Source: Pseudarthrobacter sp. GA104
GTDB lineage: Bacteria > Actinomycetota > Actinomycetes > Actinomycetales > Micrococcaceae
DNA length: 64,000 bases
Direction of reading: 5' to 3'
Assembly (NCBI RefSeq): GCF_009741265.1
Contig: NZ_WOWL01000001.1
Coordinates: forward strand, 558,001-622,000
The position numbers and the translations under genes were made by a program. Below are positions 25,193 to 34,815 of the stretch, piece by piece (position 1 is the stretch's first letter; each line of letters starts with the position of its first letter). Below the pieces are notes generated by a model. It had not been told where the DNA came from. It made no database searches and saw nothing but the letters and a program-made list of their open reading frames with translations.

Positions 25193-26104
25193 CTAGGCTG
25201 TCACCCGGGCGGGCAGGTGCTGGGACCGGGCGCTGGCGTACAGGCAGACCGTGGCCGCGGTACCCAGGTTCAGGCTCTCCGCGGAGCCGTACACCGGCAC
25301 GGCCACCCGATGGTCTGCCAGCGCAAGCTCCTCCTGGGACAGACCCTGGGCCTCGTTCCCGAAAAGCCACGCGGTGGGCTGCTCCAGGGCATAGGCCGAC
25401 TCCGGACCTTCACCGGTCAGCCGTCGCCGGGCGTTCTCATCCTGCAGGGTGTCCAGGTTGAGGGAACCGTAGCCGTCCGCCGCCAGAATGCCTATCCCCC
25501 GTGCCCGGCAGGCCGCAACCAGGCCGCCGATGTCGGCACCCAGCACCACCGGGAGGTGGAAGAGCGAGCCGGCCGTGGAGCGCACCGCCTTGGGGTTGTA
25601 GATGTCCACGCTGGAGGATGTGAGGATGACGGCGTCCGCGCCGGCGGAGTCCGCAGCCCGCAGGACGGTTCCCGCGTTCCCGGGGTCACGGACCTGGCAC
25701 AGCACGGCAATCAGGCGGGGCCCGGCGTCGAGCACTTCTTCCAGCGCCACGTCCAGGAAGCGGCAGACGGCGACGATCCCCTGCGGGTTGACGGTGTCCG
25801 CCATGGCCGCGAGGACCTCGTCAGTGGCAAGGCGGGCGTTGACCCCTTGGGACAGTTCCTCAAATTCCGGGAACCGGTCCAGGCAGCTTTCGCTGGCAAA
25901 AACCTCCGTGACCACACCCGGGGCGCCGGCGGCAAGGCGCTGCTGGTGGAGCCTGAGGGCTTCGCGGACCGCCTGGGGCCCTTCAGCCAGGAACAGGCCG
26001 CGCTTTAAACGGGCCGGGCGCCCGGCAAGTTTTGCCACGTCCCTCACCCGATCAGCTCGGGGATTGGACAGCGGAAAATCTTGCGGGCGCCCGGTTTCGT
26101 TCAT
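25193..26104 (-). CDS. SpoU/TrmH-family RNA 2'-O-methyltransferase
   Basis: A 303-aa SPOUT methyltransferase. The N-terminal substrate-binding domain begins around KLAGRPARLKRGLFLAEG. The three SpoU motifs are QVRDPGNAGTVLRAADSAG, WLFGNEAQGLS and VPVYGSAESLNLGTAA, forming the knot that binds SAM. It is near rplT-rpmI-infC, as in many actinobacteria, and is usually annotated as 23S rRNA methyltransferase; the exact nucleotide cannot be read from sequence. TAAAGT ends six bases before the ATG, so the transcript may be leaderless. Confidence 0.9.
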   Translation of the reverse strand: MNETGRPQDFPLSNPRADRVRDVAKLAGRPARLKRGLFLAEGPQAVREALRLHQQRLAAGAPGVVTEVFASESCLDRFPEFEELSQGVNARLATDEVLAAMADTVNPQGIVAVCRFLDVALEEVLDAGPRLIAVLCQVRDPGNAGTVLRAADSAGADAVILTSSSVDIYNPKAVRSTAGSLFHLPVVLGADIGGLVAACRARGIGILAADGYGSLNLDTLQDENARRRLTGEGPESAYALEQPTAWLFGNEAQGLSQEELALADHRVAVPVYGSAESLNLGTAATVCLYASARSQHLPARVTA

Positions 26105-26166
26105 ATAAGAACTTTAGTGGCTAGGGCCACGGGTTCCTGAACCGTCCCTGGCGGAACAGCCGGTTG

Positions 26167-26553
26167 CTAGGCAACAACCTTCTTGGCGGAGGTGTCGGCA
26201 GGCAGGGAATCCTTGGCAACCTTGACCAGCGCTGCGAAAGCGTTGGCGTCGGAAACGGCCAGCTCGGCCAGCATGCGGCGGTCAACCTCAACCTCAGCGG
26301 CCTTCAGGCCCTGGATCAGGCGGTTGTAGGTGAGTCCGTTGGCGCGGGATGCAGCGTTGATGCGCTGGATCCACAGGCGGCGGAAGTCGCCCTTCTTCTT
26401 CTTGCGGTCGCCGTAGCTGTACACAAACGAGTGCAGCAGCTGCTCTTTGGCCTTGCGGTACAGGCGTGAACGCTGTCCACGGTAGCCCTTTGCGCGTTCA
26501 AGGATAACCCGGCGCTTCTTGTGGGCGTTGACCGCCCTCTTCACACGTGCCAC
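26167..26553 (-). CDS. rplT: 50S ribosomal protein L20
   Basis: A 128-aa basic protein that binds 23S rRNA early in large-subunit assembly. It starts at GTG 26553 ([14 protein letters not shown]), preceded by GAAGGAG with a seven-base spacing; the frame stays open ten codons upstream, but that stretch contains the ribosome site. It follows rpmI in the conserved infC-rpmI-rplT operon. Confidence 0.97.
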   Translation of the reverse strand: MARVKRAVNAHKKRRVILERAKGYRGQRSRLYRKAKEQLLHSFVYSYGDRKKKKGDFRRLWIQRINAASRANGLTYNRLIQGLKAAEVEVDRRMLAELAVSDANAFAALVKVAKDSLPADTSAKKVVA

Positions 26554-26671
26554 GTGCGTACTCCTTCGAAAATCTGATCCCAAGCATCTACTGCCGGTTT
26601 CCCGGCGGCCTGAGAAGGCTTTTTGGTAGGTGACCGGCCACCAGGTGGTGGTCAGTCAAAGAACTTGGAAA

Positions 26672-26866
26672 CTAGATGCCGAGCATCTTCCGGATGACCT
26701 TGGCATCGCCCTTGAAGACGATCTTGTCGCCGGCAAGGCGACGGGTCAGCCGTGAGGACTTGTGCTCGAGGTAGTGGCGGCGGTTGGCCTGCTGGCGGCG
26801 CAGCTTGCCGCTGCCGGTCAGCTTGAAGCGCTTCTTGGCACCACTGTGGGTCTTCATCTTCGGCAT
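26672..26866 (-). CDS. rpmI: 50S ribosomal protein L35
   Basis: A 64-aa basic protein of the large subunit. It has the family start [14 protein letters not shown] and ends with [15 protein letters not shown] lies upstream of the ATG. It is located between infC and rplT as usual. Confidence 0.97.
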   Translation of the reverse strand: MPKMKTHSGAKKRFKLTGSGKLRRQQANRRHYLEHKSSRLTRRLAGDKIVFKGDAKVIRKMLGI

Positions 26867-26984
26867 GGGAACCGATCTCCTTACGTATCCGCAGGCTGGG
26901 CCTGCGGCTCTCTCGCGCAGCCGCCCCTGCGGGCGGCATGCTGGTTGCTGACTGTCCGGGGACGGAACCCCGGGCAGCTATGAA

Positions 26985-28049
26985 CTAAGTGGTCTTCTTG
27001 CCGGCCGGCTTCGGAGCTGCCTTGGGGGCAGGGCGGGCAGCAGGCTTCGGCGCGGCGGGCCTGGCCACCGGCTTCGGCGGAGCAGGAACCGCTGCGGGCT
27101 TCGGCGCTGCTGCCGGAGCCGCCGGAGCAGCCGCGGCGGGCTTCTCGGCCGCAGCCTTGGGGGCGGGAGCAGCCTTCGGAGCAGCAGCCTTGGGGGCCGC
27201 CGCCTTCGGAGCAACTGCCTTCGGAGCCTCCTGCTTCGGAGCCTCCTGCTTGGGTGCTTCCTGCTTCGGAGCCTCCTGCTTCGGAGCTTCCGCGGCCTTG
27301 GCGGGAGCTTCGGCTGCAGCAGGCTCGACGACGGCGGCCGGCTCCTGCGCAGGGGCCTCGGCTACTGCCTCAGGTTCGGTCGAGACGGTGAATCCTTCGG
27401 GCAGCAGATCCGCCAGGGACTGCGTCAAAGGCGCCTGATCGTCGCCGGACGTGTCAACACGCCCGGAAGCCTTGGCTTCGTTCTGCGCCTTCGCCTCGGC
27501 ACGCTGGGTGGCGCGACGGGCTTCGGCCTTGGCCTCCGCCTTGTTCTTCAGCGGGCCAACCACCATGACCATGTTGCGGCCGTCAATGCGGGGGCTGGAC
27601 TCCACAACGCCCACTTCAGCGACGTCGTCGGCGAAGCGCTGGAGGAGGCGGATGCCCATTTCCGGACGCTGCTGCTCACGGCCACGGAACTGGATCATGG
27701 CCTTGACCTTGTCCCCGGCGCCGAGGAAGCGCAGTGCGTGCCCGCGCTTGGTCTCGTAGTCGTGGGTGTCGATCTTCAGGCGGAAGCGGATTTCCTTCAG
27801 AACGGTGTTCGTCTGGTTCTTCCGGGCTTCGCGTGCCTTAACCGCGGCCTCGTACTTGTACTTGCCGAAGTCCATCAGCTTGCACACCGGAGGCTTCGCC
27901 TGAGGTGCAACTTCAACGAGATCAAGGTCGGACTCGGCAGCCAGACGCAGGGCATCCTCAATACGGACGATTCCTACCTGTTCACCTGCAGGGCCGACCA
28001 GCCGCACCTCGGGGACGCGGATACGCTCATTGATTCTTGGCTCGCTAAT
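26985..28049 (-). CDS. infC: Translation initiation factor IF-3 with ATT start and long C-terminal tail
   Basis: IF-3 binds the 30S subunit and checks start-codon pairing. The start is ATT at 28047-28049. AGGAG lies seven bases before it, and translation from there ([20 protein letters not shown]) supplies the conserved N-terminus that an in-frame GTG at 28007 would lack. E. coli infC also uses AUU for autoregulation. The 354-aa product has both IF-3 domains within the first 180 residues. The remaining 160 or so residues are Ala/Pro/Lys/Glu-rich and include four 15-base repeats encoding APKQE. Most IF-3 proteins are near 180-220 aa, so this tail is unusual. Confidence 0.93.
   Translation of the reverse strand: MSEPRINERIRVPEVRLVGPAGEQVGIVRIEDALRLAAESDLDLVEVAPQAKPPVCKLMDFGKYKYEAAVKAREARKNQTNTVLKEIRFRLKIDTHDYETKRGHALRFLGAGDKVKAMIQFRGREQQRPEMGIRLLQRFADDVAEVGVVESSPRIDGRNMVMVVGPLKNKAEAKAEARRATQRAEAKAQNEAKASGRVDTSGDDQAPLTQSLADLLPEGFTVSTEPEAVAEAPAQEPAAVVEPAAAEAPAKAAEAPKQEAPKQEAPKQEAPKQEAPKAVAPKAAAPKAAAPKAAPAPKAAAEKPAAAAPAAPAAAPKPAAVPAPPKPVARPAAPKPAARPAPKAAPKPAGKKTT
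27226..27285. repeat. Four tandem 15-bp repeats in the infC tail
   Basis: Four head-to-tail copies of a 15-base unit (GCCTCCTGCTTCGGA on the plus strand, with a few substitutions in copies 2 and 3) encode APKQE repeats in the IF-3 C-terminal extension. Being multiples of three, copy-number changes would keep the frame. Confidence 0.9.
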
Positions 28050-28392
28050 GTTAAAGCTCCTGTTTTTGTTGTGGAATCCGGCAAATAGAGAAGGCCCCCA
28101 ATTGCCGGAGCAATCGAAGGCCTCTGAAAGATCGGATACAGCTCCCTTCCAGGGACTGCACGCACAGTTCCGGCCGATGCCGGTTCCATGCCCAACCAGG
28201 TACCCGGCAACCTTGAGTTCCTAAACTTCGGAACAGCGGCTGACGCGGGTGGGAGAGAACTCCGCTTGCAAACTGCATGCCATCTTACAGAAAAAATTCC
28301 CGTCAACGCAGTGCAGCGCCGGTGGGAACCTTGATTGTTGGATCAATCTCTGAAATAACGACATCCAGTTGGTCTGTGTCAAGCTTACCAGT
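28050..28392 (-). promoter_or_regulatory. infC: infC leader region with promoter and stem-loop
   Basis: No gene is seen in these 343 bases. A candidate infC promoter has -35 TTGACA (28382-28377) and -10-like GTTATT (28359-28354) with a 17-base spacer. Near the infC start is a two-part hairpin: AGGCC/GGCCT (28092-28096 with 28119-28123) and, inside it, ATTGC/GCAAT (28101-28105 with 28110-28114). It could be an attenuator or binding site for L20 or IF-3; that role is inference. The region also contains the upstream DNA of the divergent DUF1844 gene. Confidence 0.5.
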
Positions 28393-28779
28393 ATGAGCAC
28401 CCCAGACAGTAATTCACACGTTTTCGAGCCCGCGCCCGCCGGTCCCGATGTCTCCCGGCAGGTCCGCGATATTTCCGAGGTTCCGGCGATCGAGGTCATC
28501 ACCACCGCAGCCGTCCATCTGATGAGCGCAGCCGCCGTTAAGCTGGGGCTGGCGGCGGAGGACAACGCCGAGGAACTGAAGGACCTGGACGAGGCCCGGA
28601 AACTGATCACGGCCCTGGCCGGCCTGGTGACGGCGGCCGCCCCGGAGATCGGATCGCAGCACGCAGGGCCGTTGCGTGACGGCCTGCGGTCGCTGCAGCT
28701 GGCGTTCCGCGAAGAGTCGCTGATTCCCGATGCCCCGGGCAAGGGCCCGGGAGAGAAGTACACCGGGGCAGTGAACTAA
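28393..28779 (+). CDS. DUF1844 domain protein
   Basis: A 128-aa cytosolic protein of unknown function. The core from HLMSAAAVKLGLA through LDEARKLITALAGLV is the DUF1844 helical domain. It is divergent from infC, a placement also found in other actinobacteria. The frame opens eight codons upstream, but MSTPDSN at 28393 is the sensible start. A terminator hairpin follows. Confidence 0.88.
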   Translation: MSTPDSNSHVFEPAPAGPDVSRQVRDISEVPAIEVITTAAVHLMSAAAVKLGLAAEDNAEELKDLDEARKLITALAGLVTAAAPEIGSQHAGPLRDGLRSLQLAFREESLIPDAPGKGPGEKYTGAVN

Positions 28780-28803
28780 GGAAGAACCCACCCAAGCGCC
28801 TTG

Positions 28804-28848
28804 CGACGGCGGGACGGCCTTTACGGGTCGTCCCGCCGTCGTCGTTTC
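28804..28848. terminator. Hairpin terminator between DUF1844 and MFS genes
   Basis: A perfect 13-base stem (28804-28816 with 28829-28841, CGACGGCGGGACG) is followed by GTCGTTT. It lies between convergent stop codons and could act in both directions. Confidence 0.75.
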
Positions 28849-28945
28849 CCGGGCAAAGTACCTCCGGGGTCCATCGATTGCTCCGTAGCTGCCGTTTAGC
28901 GCGACCAAAAGGACAACTGTGGAGCAACCGATGGAAGATACCGCG

Positions 28946-30244
28946 TCAGGCAGCGCGGCGCCGCCGCTGCTGGAGGAACAGCCCGGCAAAGCACAGCAGC
29001 ACGCCGGCGACCCCCACCGACACAAACCCTCCGGACGGTCCTGTGCCGTCGATGAAGACGCCCGCGAGCGGCGCACCCAGTGCCACGCCAGCCGTCAGCG
29101 CTGAGCCGTACCAGCCCATGGCCTCCCCGCGGCGTTCCTCGGCCACCACGTCCGCCACCTTTTCTGATGCTGATGACAGCACGGGCGCGCACAGCAGTCC
29201 CGGCAGGAGCGAGGCGAAGGCCAGGGTCCAGGTGTCATGGGCGAAGCCCATGGGGATCGTCAGTGCCGCCATTCCCAGCAGCAGGACCAGCGGAGAGACG
29301 GGACGGTGCATGGCGCCGTACACCAGGCCACCTACCACCGACGCTGCGCACCAGAAGACGAAGACGATGCCGATATCGCGCTGGTGGCCGCCCGTCTCCA
29401 GGGCTGCCACAATTCCCACATCCGTCCCGCTCAGGACCATGCCGGCGCCCGCTGCCACCGCAAAGACCGCGGCCACGGCGGCCGTGAACCATGTGAAGTT
29501 GTGAACAACCTTGCCGCGGAGGCCGGCACGGCCCCGGGCTTCCGCAGGCGCCAGTTCCGCCGCCGCCTCCTGCAAATGCGCGGGGGCGGCGGACACGACG
29601 GCGGCCTCTGCCGCGCGGCACTCGTCAGCGCTGGATTCCTCGGATTGCGCAGCACTGCGGGTGGGCGGGTTGAACCACATCAGGAACAGGCCGGCCAGCG
29701 ACGTGGAAACGCCCACCACGGTCAGGCCCAGCACTGTGAAACCGCTGGTGGCCACGATGGCACCCGCAGCGGGGCCGATCATGAACACTACCTCGGTGGT
29801 GATCGCGTCGAGGGCGAAGGCCGTACGGCGCTGGTCGCCGTCGGCCAGAACGCCCAGGGACTGGCGGACCACGCTGAAGATGGGGAGCGTGAGCAGCCCG
29901 CCCACAAACACCAGCGGAAGCAGCCACTGGTAGGACACGTGGGGAACCACAGACCAAATGACGGTTTCCGAGATCACGGAAGGGATCAGTGCCGTGCGCA
30001 GGCCCACGGTGTCCACGCGCCGCCCGCGCCACGGCGCGCCAACGGCCATGCCGATGGTCATGACGGCGGCGGCGGCGCCCGCTGCGGCATATCCCTGGTC
30101 CAGGGTGAGGACGATGTGCAGGGTCAGCAGCACGCCGGCCGCGGAATGGGGAATACGGGCAACCATGCCCACCAGCAGCAGCCTGCGGACGGGCCCGACG
30201 GCGAGCAACTCCCGGTAGAGAGCGAAATTCACGGTGATCCTCAT
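28946..30244 (-). CDS. MFS transporter
   Basis: A 432-aa membrane protein with about twelve hydrophobic helices and a charged central loop (about 190-240, rich in Ala/Glu). GLRTALIPSV and RRGEAMGWYGSALTAG fit an MFS efflux-type protein. I start at ATG 30244 (MRITVNFALYREL); the upstream open frame is out-of-frame sseB sequence. It is 41 bases downstream of the SseB-like gene at the end of the his gene group. Substrate unknown. Confidence 0.85.
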   Translation of the reverse strand: MRITVNFALYRELLAVGPVRRLLLVGMVARIPHSAAGVLLTLHIVLTLDQGYAAAGAAAAVMTIGMAVGAPWRGRRVDTVGLRTALIPSVISETVIWSVVPHVSYQWLLPLVFVGGLLTLPIFSVVRQSLGVLADGDQRRTAFALDAITTEVVFMIGPAAGAIVATSGFTVLGLTVVGVSTSLAGLFLMWFNPPTRSAAQSEESSADECRAAEAAVVSAAPAHLQEAAAELAPAEARGRAGLRGKVVHNFTWFTAAVAAVFAVAAGAGMVLSGTDVGIVAALETGGHQRDIGIVFVFWCAASVVGGLVYGAMHRPVSPLVLLLGMAALTIPMGFAHDTWTLAFASLLPGLLCAPVLSSASEKVADVVAEERRGEAMGWYGSALTAGVALGAPLAGVFIDGTGPSGGFVSVGVAGVLLCFAGLFLQQRRRRAA

Positions 30245-30285
30245 GTCTGCCGCAGCGGGCCGGGGATCACCCCGCCTTTCTGCGG

Positions 30286-31167
30286 CTAGCGGTCTGCGCG
30301 CCTCAACTTGACCTCGATCGAGTCGACGCGCTCCCCAAACAATACATTCCGCGACCACTGCGCCTGGAGGCCGGCTACGAGTTCCTGCACCCCCGCCGCA
30401 TCGAGTCCGTCTTCGAGGTAGAGCACCACCTGCAGTTCCGGCCCCGCACCGCCGCCTGCAACCATGGTTCCATCGGCGGCGCGGGCGGCCACTCCCCTGC
30501 CCGGCACCAGCTCGAGGTTCCGGACGGCGGGGAAACCGGCGGCTGCCCGGCCCATCTCCTGCGCGAGCTCTTCGTCCTTGTACGACGGGACCCACCCGTG
30601 CTGCTGTGCCAGGGCCCAGACCGCGGGCCGCCGCACCACGAACGTGAACCCGGAGCCCGGATCGAGGACCAGCAGTTCTGCGCCCTCCGCGACGGCGGAG
30701 AGCGCCGCACGTGCCGCGTACACCGCAACCGGCCTGGCCCCCGGGTGCCAGGCGGCCAGTGCCGCCGTTGAGGTGAAGGCCGGCATGGCTGTCCTGCCGT
30801 CGGCAGCCTTGAGGGTAACCAGGGCCATGTCCGCCTGTTTGTCGGAGTTCAAGCCGTGCGATCCCTCCGCTTCCTCGGCGAGCCGGGCCACGATGGGGAT
30901 GAACACGCGGGCGGTGGCCAGCGAAGCCACCACGTCGGCTTCATCCCCTGTTCCTTCCCGCAAGGCCGCAACTGCGGCGAGGTAGGCATCGCTGGCGGTT
31001 CCGTCGTCGTTCTCGAAGTTGTGGATTTTGGCATCGTCTCCGGCCAGGCTCCGGCCCGCCCAGGGCTGGCCTGCAGAGTCCGCAGCGCCGCCGGCGCCCG
31101 CCAGCGCCGCAGCGATGTGCCCCGGCAGCTGGCGCGGGGACGGGGAGCCCGGTTCGTTGCTGGCCAT
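30286..31167 (-). CDS. SseB-family protein
   Basis: A 293-aa cytosolic protein of the SseB/enhanced-serine-sensitivity type. The N-terminal SseB domain (about residues 55-170) has YLAAVAALREGTGDEADVV, ADGRTAMPAFTSTAALAAW and LLVLDPGSGFTFVVRR; the C-terminal part resembles the SseB C-domain. Function is unclear. ATG 31167 is 10 bases after the priA stop, so it is co-transcribed with the his genes, as in other actinobacteria. Confidence 0.88.
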   Translation of the reverse strand: MASNEPGSPSPRQLPGHIAAALAGAGGAADSAGQPWAGRSLAGDDAKIHNFENDDGTASDAYLAAVAALREGTGDEADVVASLATARVFIPIVARLAEEAEGSHGLNSDKQADMALVTLKAADGRTAMPAFTSTAALAAWHPGARPVAVYAARAALSAVAEGAELLVLDPGSGFTFVVRRPAVWALAQQHGWVPSYKDEELAQEMGRAAAGFPAVRNLELVPGRGVAARAADGTMVAGGGAGPELQVVLYLEDGLDAAGVQELVAGLQAQWSRNVLFGERVDSIEVKLRRADR

Positions 31168-31177
31168 GCCGGGCTGT

Positions 31178-31924
31178 TTAGCGGCGGCCGGCGACGTCGA
31201 GCGCTTCGGGCAGCGTAAAGGCCCCGGCGTAAAGGGCCTTGCCCACGATGGCGCCTTCGACGCCCAAGGGAACCAACGAGCGCAGGACGCGCAGGTCGTC
31301 GAGGCTGGAGATGCCGCCTGAAGCAACCACCGGCTTGCCGGTCTTTTCCACCATCTGGCGCAGGAGTTCCACATTGGGTCCCTGCAGGGTGCCGTCCTTG
31401 GTCACGTCTGTGACCACGTAGCGGCTGCAGCCGGCTTCCTCAAGGCGGCCCAGGACGTCCCAGAGGTCCCCGCCTTCCTTTGTCCAGCCCCGGCCGGACA
31501 GCGTGGTGCCGCGAACATCCAGTCCGACGGCGATCTTGTCGCCAAAGCGTTCGATTGCCCGGCGCGTCCATTCGGGGTTTTCCAGCGCGGCGGTTCCCAG
31601 GTTCACACGGGCAACGCCAAGGTCCAGGGCCGCTTCAAGGGTTTCGTCATCACGGAGACCGCCGGAAAGTTCCACCTTGATGTCCAGCCGGCCCACCACT
31701 TCGCGGAGCAGTTCCGCATTGGAGCCGCGCCCGAAGGCGGCGTCCAGGTCCACGAGGTGCACCCATTCGGCACCCTGCTGCTGCCAGTTCAGCGCTGCCT
31801 CCAGCGGGGTTCCGTAGCTGGTCTCACTGCCCGCTTCCCCCTGGACCAGCCGGACGGCCTGGCCGTTGACGACATCGACGGCGGGCAGCAGTTCAAGAAC
31901 CGGCAGGTCGGTTGCGGTGGTCAT
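31178..31924 (-). CDS. priA: PriA: bifunctional HisA/TrpF isomerase
   Basis: A 248-aa (beta/alpha)8 barrel that isomerises ProFAR in histidine synthesis and, in actinobacteria, phosphoribosylanthranilate in tryptophan synthesis. Visible motifs are [15 protein letters not shown] with the catalytic Asp11-type residue of His[11 protein letters not shown], and [14 protein letters not shown] with the second catalytic Asp; VASGGISS and VGKALY bind phosphate. HisA and PriA are hard to tell apart by eye; lineage and the [13 protein letters not shown] loop favour PriA. A separate trpF is not in this window. Confidence 0.9.
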   Translation of the reverse strand: MTTATDLPVLELLPAVDVVNGQAVRLVQGEAGSETSYGTPLEAALNWQQQGAEWVHLVDLDAAFGRGSNAELLREVVGRLDIKVELSGGLRDDETLEAALDLGVARVNLGTAALENPEWTRRAIERFGDKIAVGLDVRGTTLSGRGWTKEGGDLWDVLGRLEEAGCSRYVVTDVTKDGTLQGPNVELLRQMVEKTGKPVVASGGISSLDDLRVLRSLVPLGVEGAIVGKALYAGAFTLPEALDVAGRR

Positions 31925-31964
31925 GTCAATCCTTCGGGTCGGGGTCAGTATGGCCAGCCGCCGG

Positions 31965-32123
31965 TCAGTTGCCCGGCAGCGTCAGCAGGTAGGCAGCGAG
32001 CAGCGACATGCCCGCCAAAACATAAAACGAAATCTGGGTCCAGAGCGGCTTGTGCTGCTGCCTGAAGGACAGGGCCCCGCCCACCAGCAGGCCGGCCAGC
32101 CCCATCAGGACGATGGACCACAT
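31965..32123 (-). CDS. 52-aa membrane protein between hisH and priA
   Basis: A small frame of 53 codons whose ATG directly follows the hisH TAG. The product begins [20 protein letters not shown], has a basic loop (RQQHKP), then a second hydrophobic helix ending LLTLPGN. Two membrane segments in a hairpin are predicted. The tight junction with hisH and the coherent hydrophobic pattern argue that it is real. No function is known to me. Confidence 0.75.
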   Translation of the reverse strand: MWSIVLMGLAGLLVGGALSFRQQHKPLWTQISFYVLAGMSLLAAYLLTLPGN

Positions 32124-32909
32124 CTAGGCGGCGCCGTCTTCCGCTGGAGCGCCGTCTTCCGTTGAAGGGACGCCGGCGGGGACCGGGCCGCCCGGAGCCG
32201 GCTTCTTGAGGTTCTGCACCCAGTTGCGCAGCAGCCGCGCGCCGGCGTCGCCGGACTTCTCCGGGTGGAACTGGGTGGCGCACAGCGGACCGTTTTCGAC
32301 CGCTGCTATGAATGGTCCGCCGTGCTCGGACCAGGTGACCAGGGGTGCAGCCATGCGCGGCTGCACAACATCGAAGTTCCATTCCTGCACCCCGTAGGAG
32401 TGCACAAAGTAGAACCGCTCGTTTTCGACGCCGGCAAACAGCTTGGATCCCTCAGGCACCTTCACGGTGTTCCAGCCCATGTGCGGCACCACGTCAGCCG
32501 GCAGGAGTTCAACCTTGCCGGGCCATTCGCCGATGCCCTCCGCCTCCGTACCGTGTTCGACGCCCGCCTCAAAGAGCACCTGGAGGCCAACGCAGATCCC
32601 CAGGACCGGCCGGCCGCCTGCCACCCGCCTGCCGATGAGGCGGATCCCGTCGACGGCTTTGAGCTCACGCATCACCGTTTCGAAGGCGCCGACACCGGGA
32701 ACCACCAGGCCGTCGGCGTTCAGGACGTCCTCGGGCTTGGAGCTCAGGATGACTTCCGCGCCGGCGCGTTCGAGGGCGCGCACGGCGGACCGGACGTTAC
32801 CGGAACCGTAGTCCAGGACCGTGACGGTGGGCTTGCCTTCCGGCGAGGGGAGTTTCCGGGAGGCCGAGGGATCGATGATGGCGCCGTCCTTCAGGACCTG
32901 TCCGCTCAC
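32124..32909 (-). CDS. hisH: Imidazole glycerol phosphate synthase, glutaminase subunit
   Basis: Class I glutamine amidotransferase that delivers ammonia to HisF. The 261-aa protein has the cysteine nucleophile in GICVGLQ, the oxyanion strand PGVGAFETV and the His-Glu pair in [10 protein letters not shown]. It carries an N-terminal extension of about 25 residues before [10 protein letters not shown] and a Pro/Ala-rich C-terminal tail of about 30 residues; both exceed the usual 200-210 aa. The GTG start overlaps hisB by four bases. hisF is not in the window. Confidence 0.94.
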   Translation of the reverse strand: MSGQVLKDGAIIDPSASRKLPSPEGKPTVTVLDYGSGNVRSAVRALERAGAEVILSSKPEDVLNADGLVVPGVGAFETVMRELKAVDGIRLIGRRVAGGRPVLGICVGLQVLFEAGVEHGTEAEGIGEWPGKVELLPADVVPHMGWNTVKVPEGSKLFAGVENERFYFVHSYGVQEWNFDVVQPRMAAPLVTWSEHGGPFIAAVENGPLCATQFHPEKSGDAGARLLRNWVQNLKKPAPGGPVPAGVPSTEDGAPAEDGAA

Positions 32910-33532
32910 AACGCACCCTTCGTGGAGGGGATTCCTTCAACGCGCGGATCGGGTTCAACTGCTGCGCGCAGTGCCCGGGCGAAGGCCTTGAACTGGGCTT
33001 CGACGATGTGGTGGGGGTCCCGGCCCGCGATGACGTTCATGTGCAGGCAGATGCCGGCGTGCAGGGTGATTGCCTCGAAGACGTGGCGGGTGAGCGACCC
33101 GGTGAAGTGGCCGCCGATCAGGTGGTACTCCTGGCCGGCAGGCTCGCCGCCGTGCACCAGGTAGGGACGCCCGGACACGTCGACGACGGCGTGCGCCAGC
33201 GCTTCGTCCAGGGGAACGGTGGCTTCTCCGAACCGGCGGATCCCGGCTTTGTTCCCCAGGGCGGTGCGCAGCACTTCACCGAAGGTTATGGCTACGTCCT
33301 CCACCGTGTGGTGGACATCGATGTGGATGTCACCGGTGGCTTTGACGGTCATGTCGATCAGGGAGTGCTTGCAGAGCGCCGTGAGCATGTGGTCGTAGAA
33401 CGGCACCGACGTGTCGATGTCCGAGGTGCCGGTACCGTCAAGGTTGATTTCCACGAGCACAGAGGACTCACTGGTGGCACGTTCCATGCGCGCGGTGCGG
33501 GCCGCAGCAACATTCGATCCGGTGGTACTCAT
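32906..33532 (-). CDS. hisB: Imidazoleglycerol-phosphate dehydratase
   Basis: Removes water from imidazoleglycerol phosphate to give the acetol phosphate. The 208-aa single-function enzyme has the manganese-binding histidine motifs IDVHHTVED and [17 protein letters not shown]. The phosphatase domain of the bifunctional enterobacterial HisB is absent, as normal in actinobacteria. It lies between hisC and hisH. Confidence 0.95.
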   Translation of the reverse strand: MSTTGSNVAAARTARMERATSESSVLVEINLDGTGTSDIDTSVPFYDHMLTALCKHSLIDMTVKATGDIHIDVHHTVEDVAITFGEVLRTALGNKAGIRRFGEATVPLDEALAHAVVDVSGRPYLVHGGEPAGQEYHLIGGHFTGSLTRHVFEAITLHAGICLHMNVIAGRDPHHIVEAQFKAFARALRAAVEPDPRVEGIPSTKGAL

Positions 33533-33591
33533 GCTTGGGTCCTTTTGGGCAGAAGGGGTGGTTCGAGGCGTCCAGCGCCGGTTCTTCCAGT

Positions 33592-34710
33592 CTAGGCGGG
33601 AAGCTTGGCCTGGCGGGCAAGGATGCTTTCGAGGGAGGTGAGGAAAGCTGTGGTTTCGGTCTCAGTTCCGGCTGTGACGCGGAGGTGGCCGGGGATTCCT
33701 ACGTCACGCACCAGGACACCGGCGTCCAGCAGTTCCTGCCACACCTGGTGGGGGTCCTCCAGGCCGCCGAAAAACACGTAGTTGGAGTCTGACGCGGCAG
33801 GCTTGAGTCCCATCCTGAGCAGCTCGGACACAATGCGGTCGCGCTGCTTCTTGATGTCCTCCACATCCGCCATCAGCGCCTCCCGGTGCCGGAGGGCGGC
33901 GAGGGCGGTGGCCTGCGTGATGGCGGAGAGGTGGTACGGGAGACGGACGAGCCGCAGCGCGTCGGCCACTTCGGGGGCCGCCGCCATGTAGCCGAGGCGG
34001 GCGCCGGCCAAGGCGAACGCCTTGCTCATGGTCCTTGAGACGATCAGCCGTTCCCGCCCTGGCAGCAGGGTCAGCGCACTGGGCGTTCCGTCATGCGCGA
34101 ACTCGTGGTACGCCTCATCGACGATGACGATGGACTGGCTTTCTTCGCCGGCCTCGTAGACGGCTTCCACCACGTCCAGCCCGAGGCCGGTTCCCGTGGG
34201 GTTGTTGGGTGAGCACAGGAAGACGATGTTGGGCCGCAGCTCCTTGACCTGCCGCGCCGCCGATTCGGCGCTGAGACCGTAATCGCCGGCACGCTCGCCC
34301 ACAATGTATTCCGTGTCCGTTCCGCTGGCCAGCAGGGGATACATGGAGTACGTGGGAGGGAATCCGAGCGCTGTACGTCCTGGGCCGCCAAAGGCCTGGA
34401 GTATCTGCTGAAGGACTTCGTTGGAGCCGTTGGCCGCCCAAAGGTTGGATTCATCCAGCCCGTGCCCCAGGTACTCCGCCAACGCCTTCCGCAGGTCGGT
34501 GAATTCCCGGTCCGGGTATCTGTTGAGTCCTGCCGCCGCTTCTGACACCGCTGCGCTAATGGCCGCCCTGACGTCAGCCGGAACCCCGTGGGTGTTTTCA
34601 TTCACGTTCAGGAGGATTGGAACGTCCAACTGGGGCGCGCCATAGGGCGTAAGCCCGCGGAGGTTGCTGCGGAGGGGAAGCCGGTTCAGGCGCTCTAGCT
34701 GGTCATTCAC
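33592..34710 (-). CDS. hisC: Histidinol-phosphate aminotransferase
   Basis: PLP enzyme converting imidazole acetol phosphate to histidinol phosphate. The 372-aa class I/II aminotransferase has [29 protein letters not shown] and the Schiff-base lysine in [12 protein letters not shown]. It is the first gene of the visible his cluster (hisC-hisB-hisH-small gene-priA-sseB); hisD, often just upstream, is not here and a LysM gene occupies that side. Confidence 0.94.
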   Translation of the reverse strand: MNDQLERLNRLPLRSNLRGLTPYGAPQLDVPILLNVNENTHGVPADVRAAISAAVSEAAAGLNRYPDREFTDLRKALAEYLGHGLDESNLWAANGSNEVLQQILQAFGGPGRTALGFPPTYSMYPLLASGTDTEYIVGERAGDYGLSAESAARQVKELRPNIVFLCSPNNPTGTGLGLDVVEAVYEAGEESQSIVIVDEAYHEFAHDGTPSALTLLPGRERLIVSRTMSKAFALAGARLGYMAAAPEVADALRLVRLPYHLSAITQATALAALRHREALMADVEDIKKQRDRIVSELLRMGLKPAASDSNYVFFGGLEDPHQVWQELLDAGVLVRDVGIPGHLRVTAGTETETTAFLTSLESILARQAKLPA

Positions 34711-34815
34711 CTGAACAGTTTAGTGCCCGGGCCGGACACCGGAAAATGTGACGGTTTCCTGTTCGCTCCCGGCGTGCCGCGCCCTGCCGCCCCTGGAGAG
34801 GCAAAACGCCGGGTC

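Noticed and set aside
27226..27285. Regular short repeats considered as a CRISPR-like array
   Set aside because: Units are 15 bp, contiguous without spacers and encode in-frame APKQE repeats of infC; no cas genes nearby.
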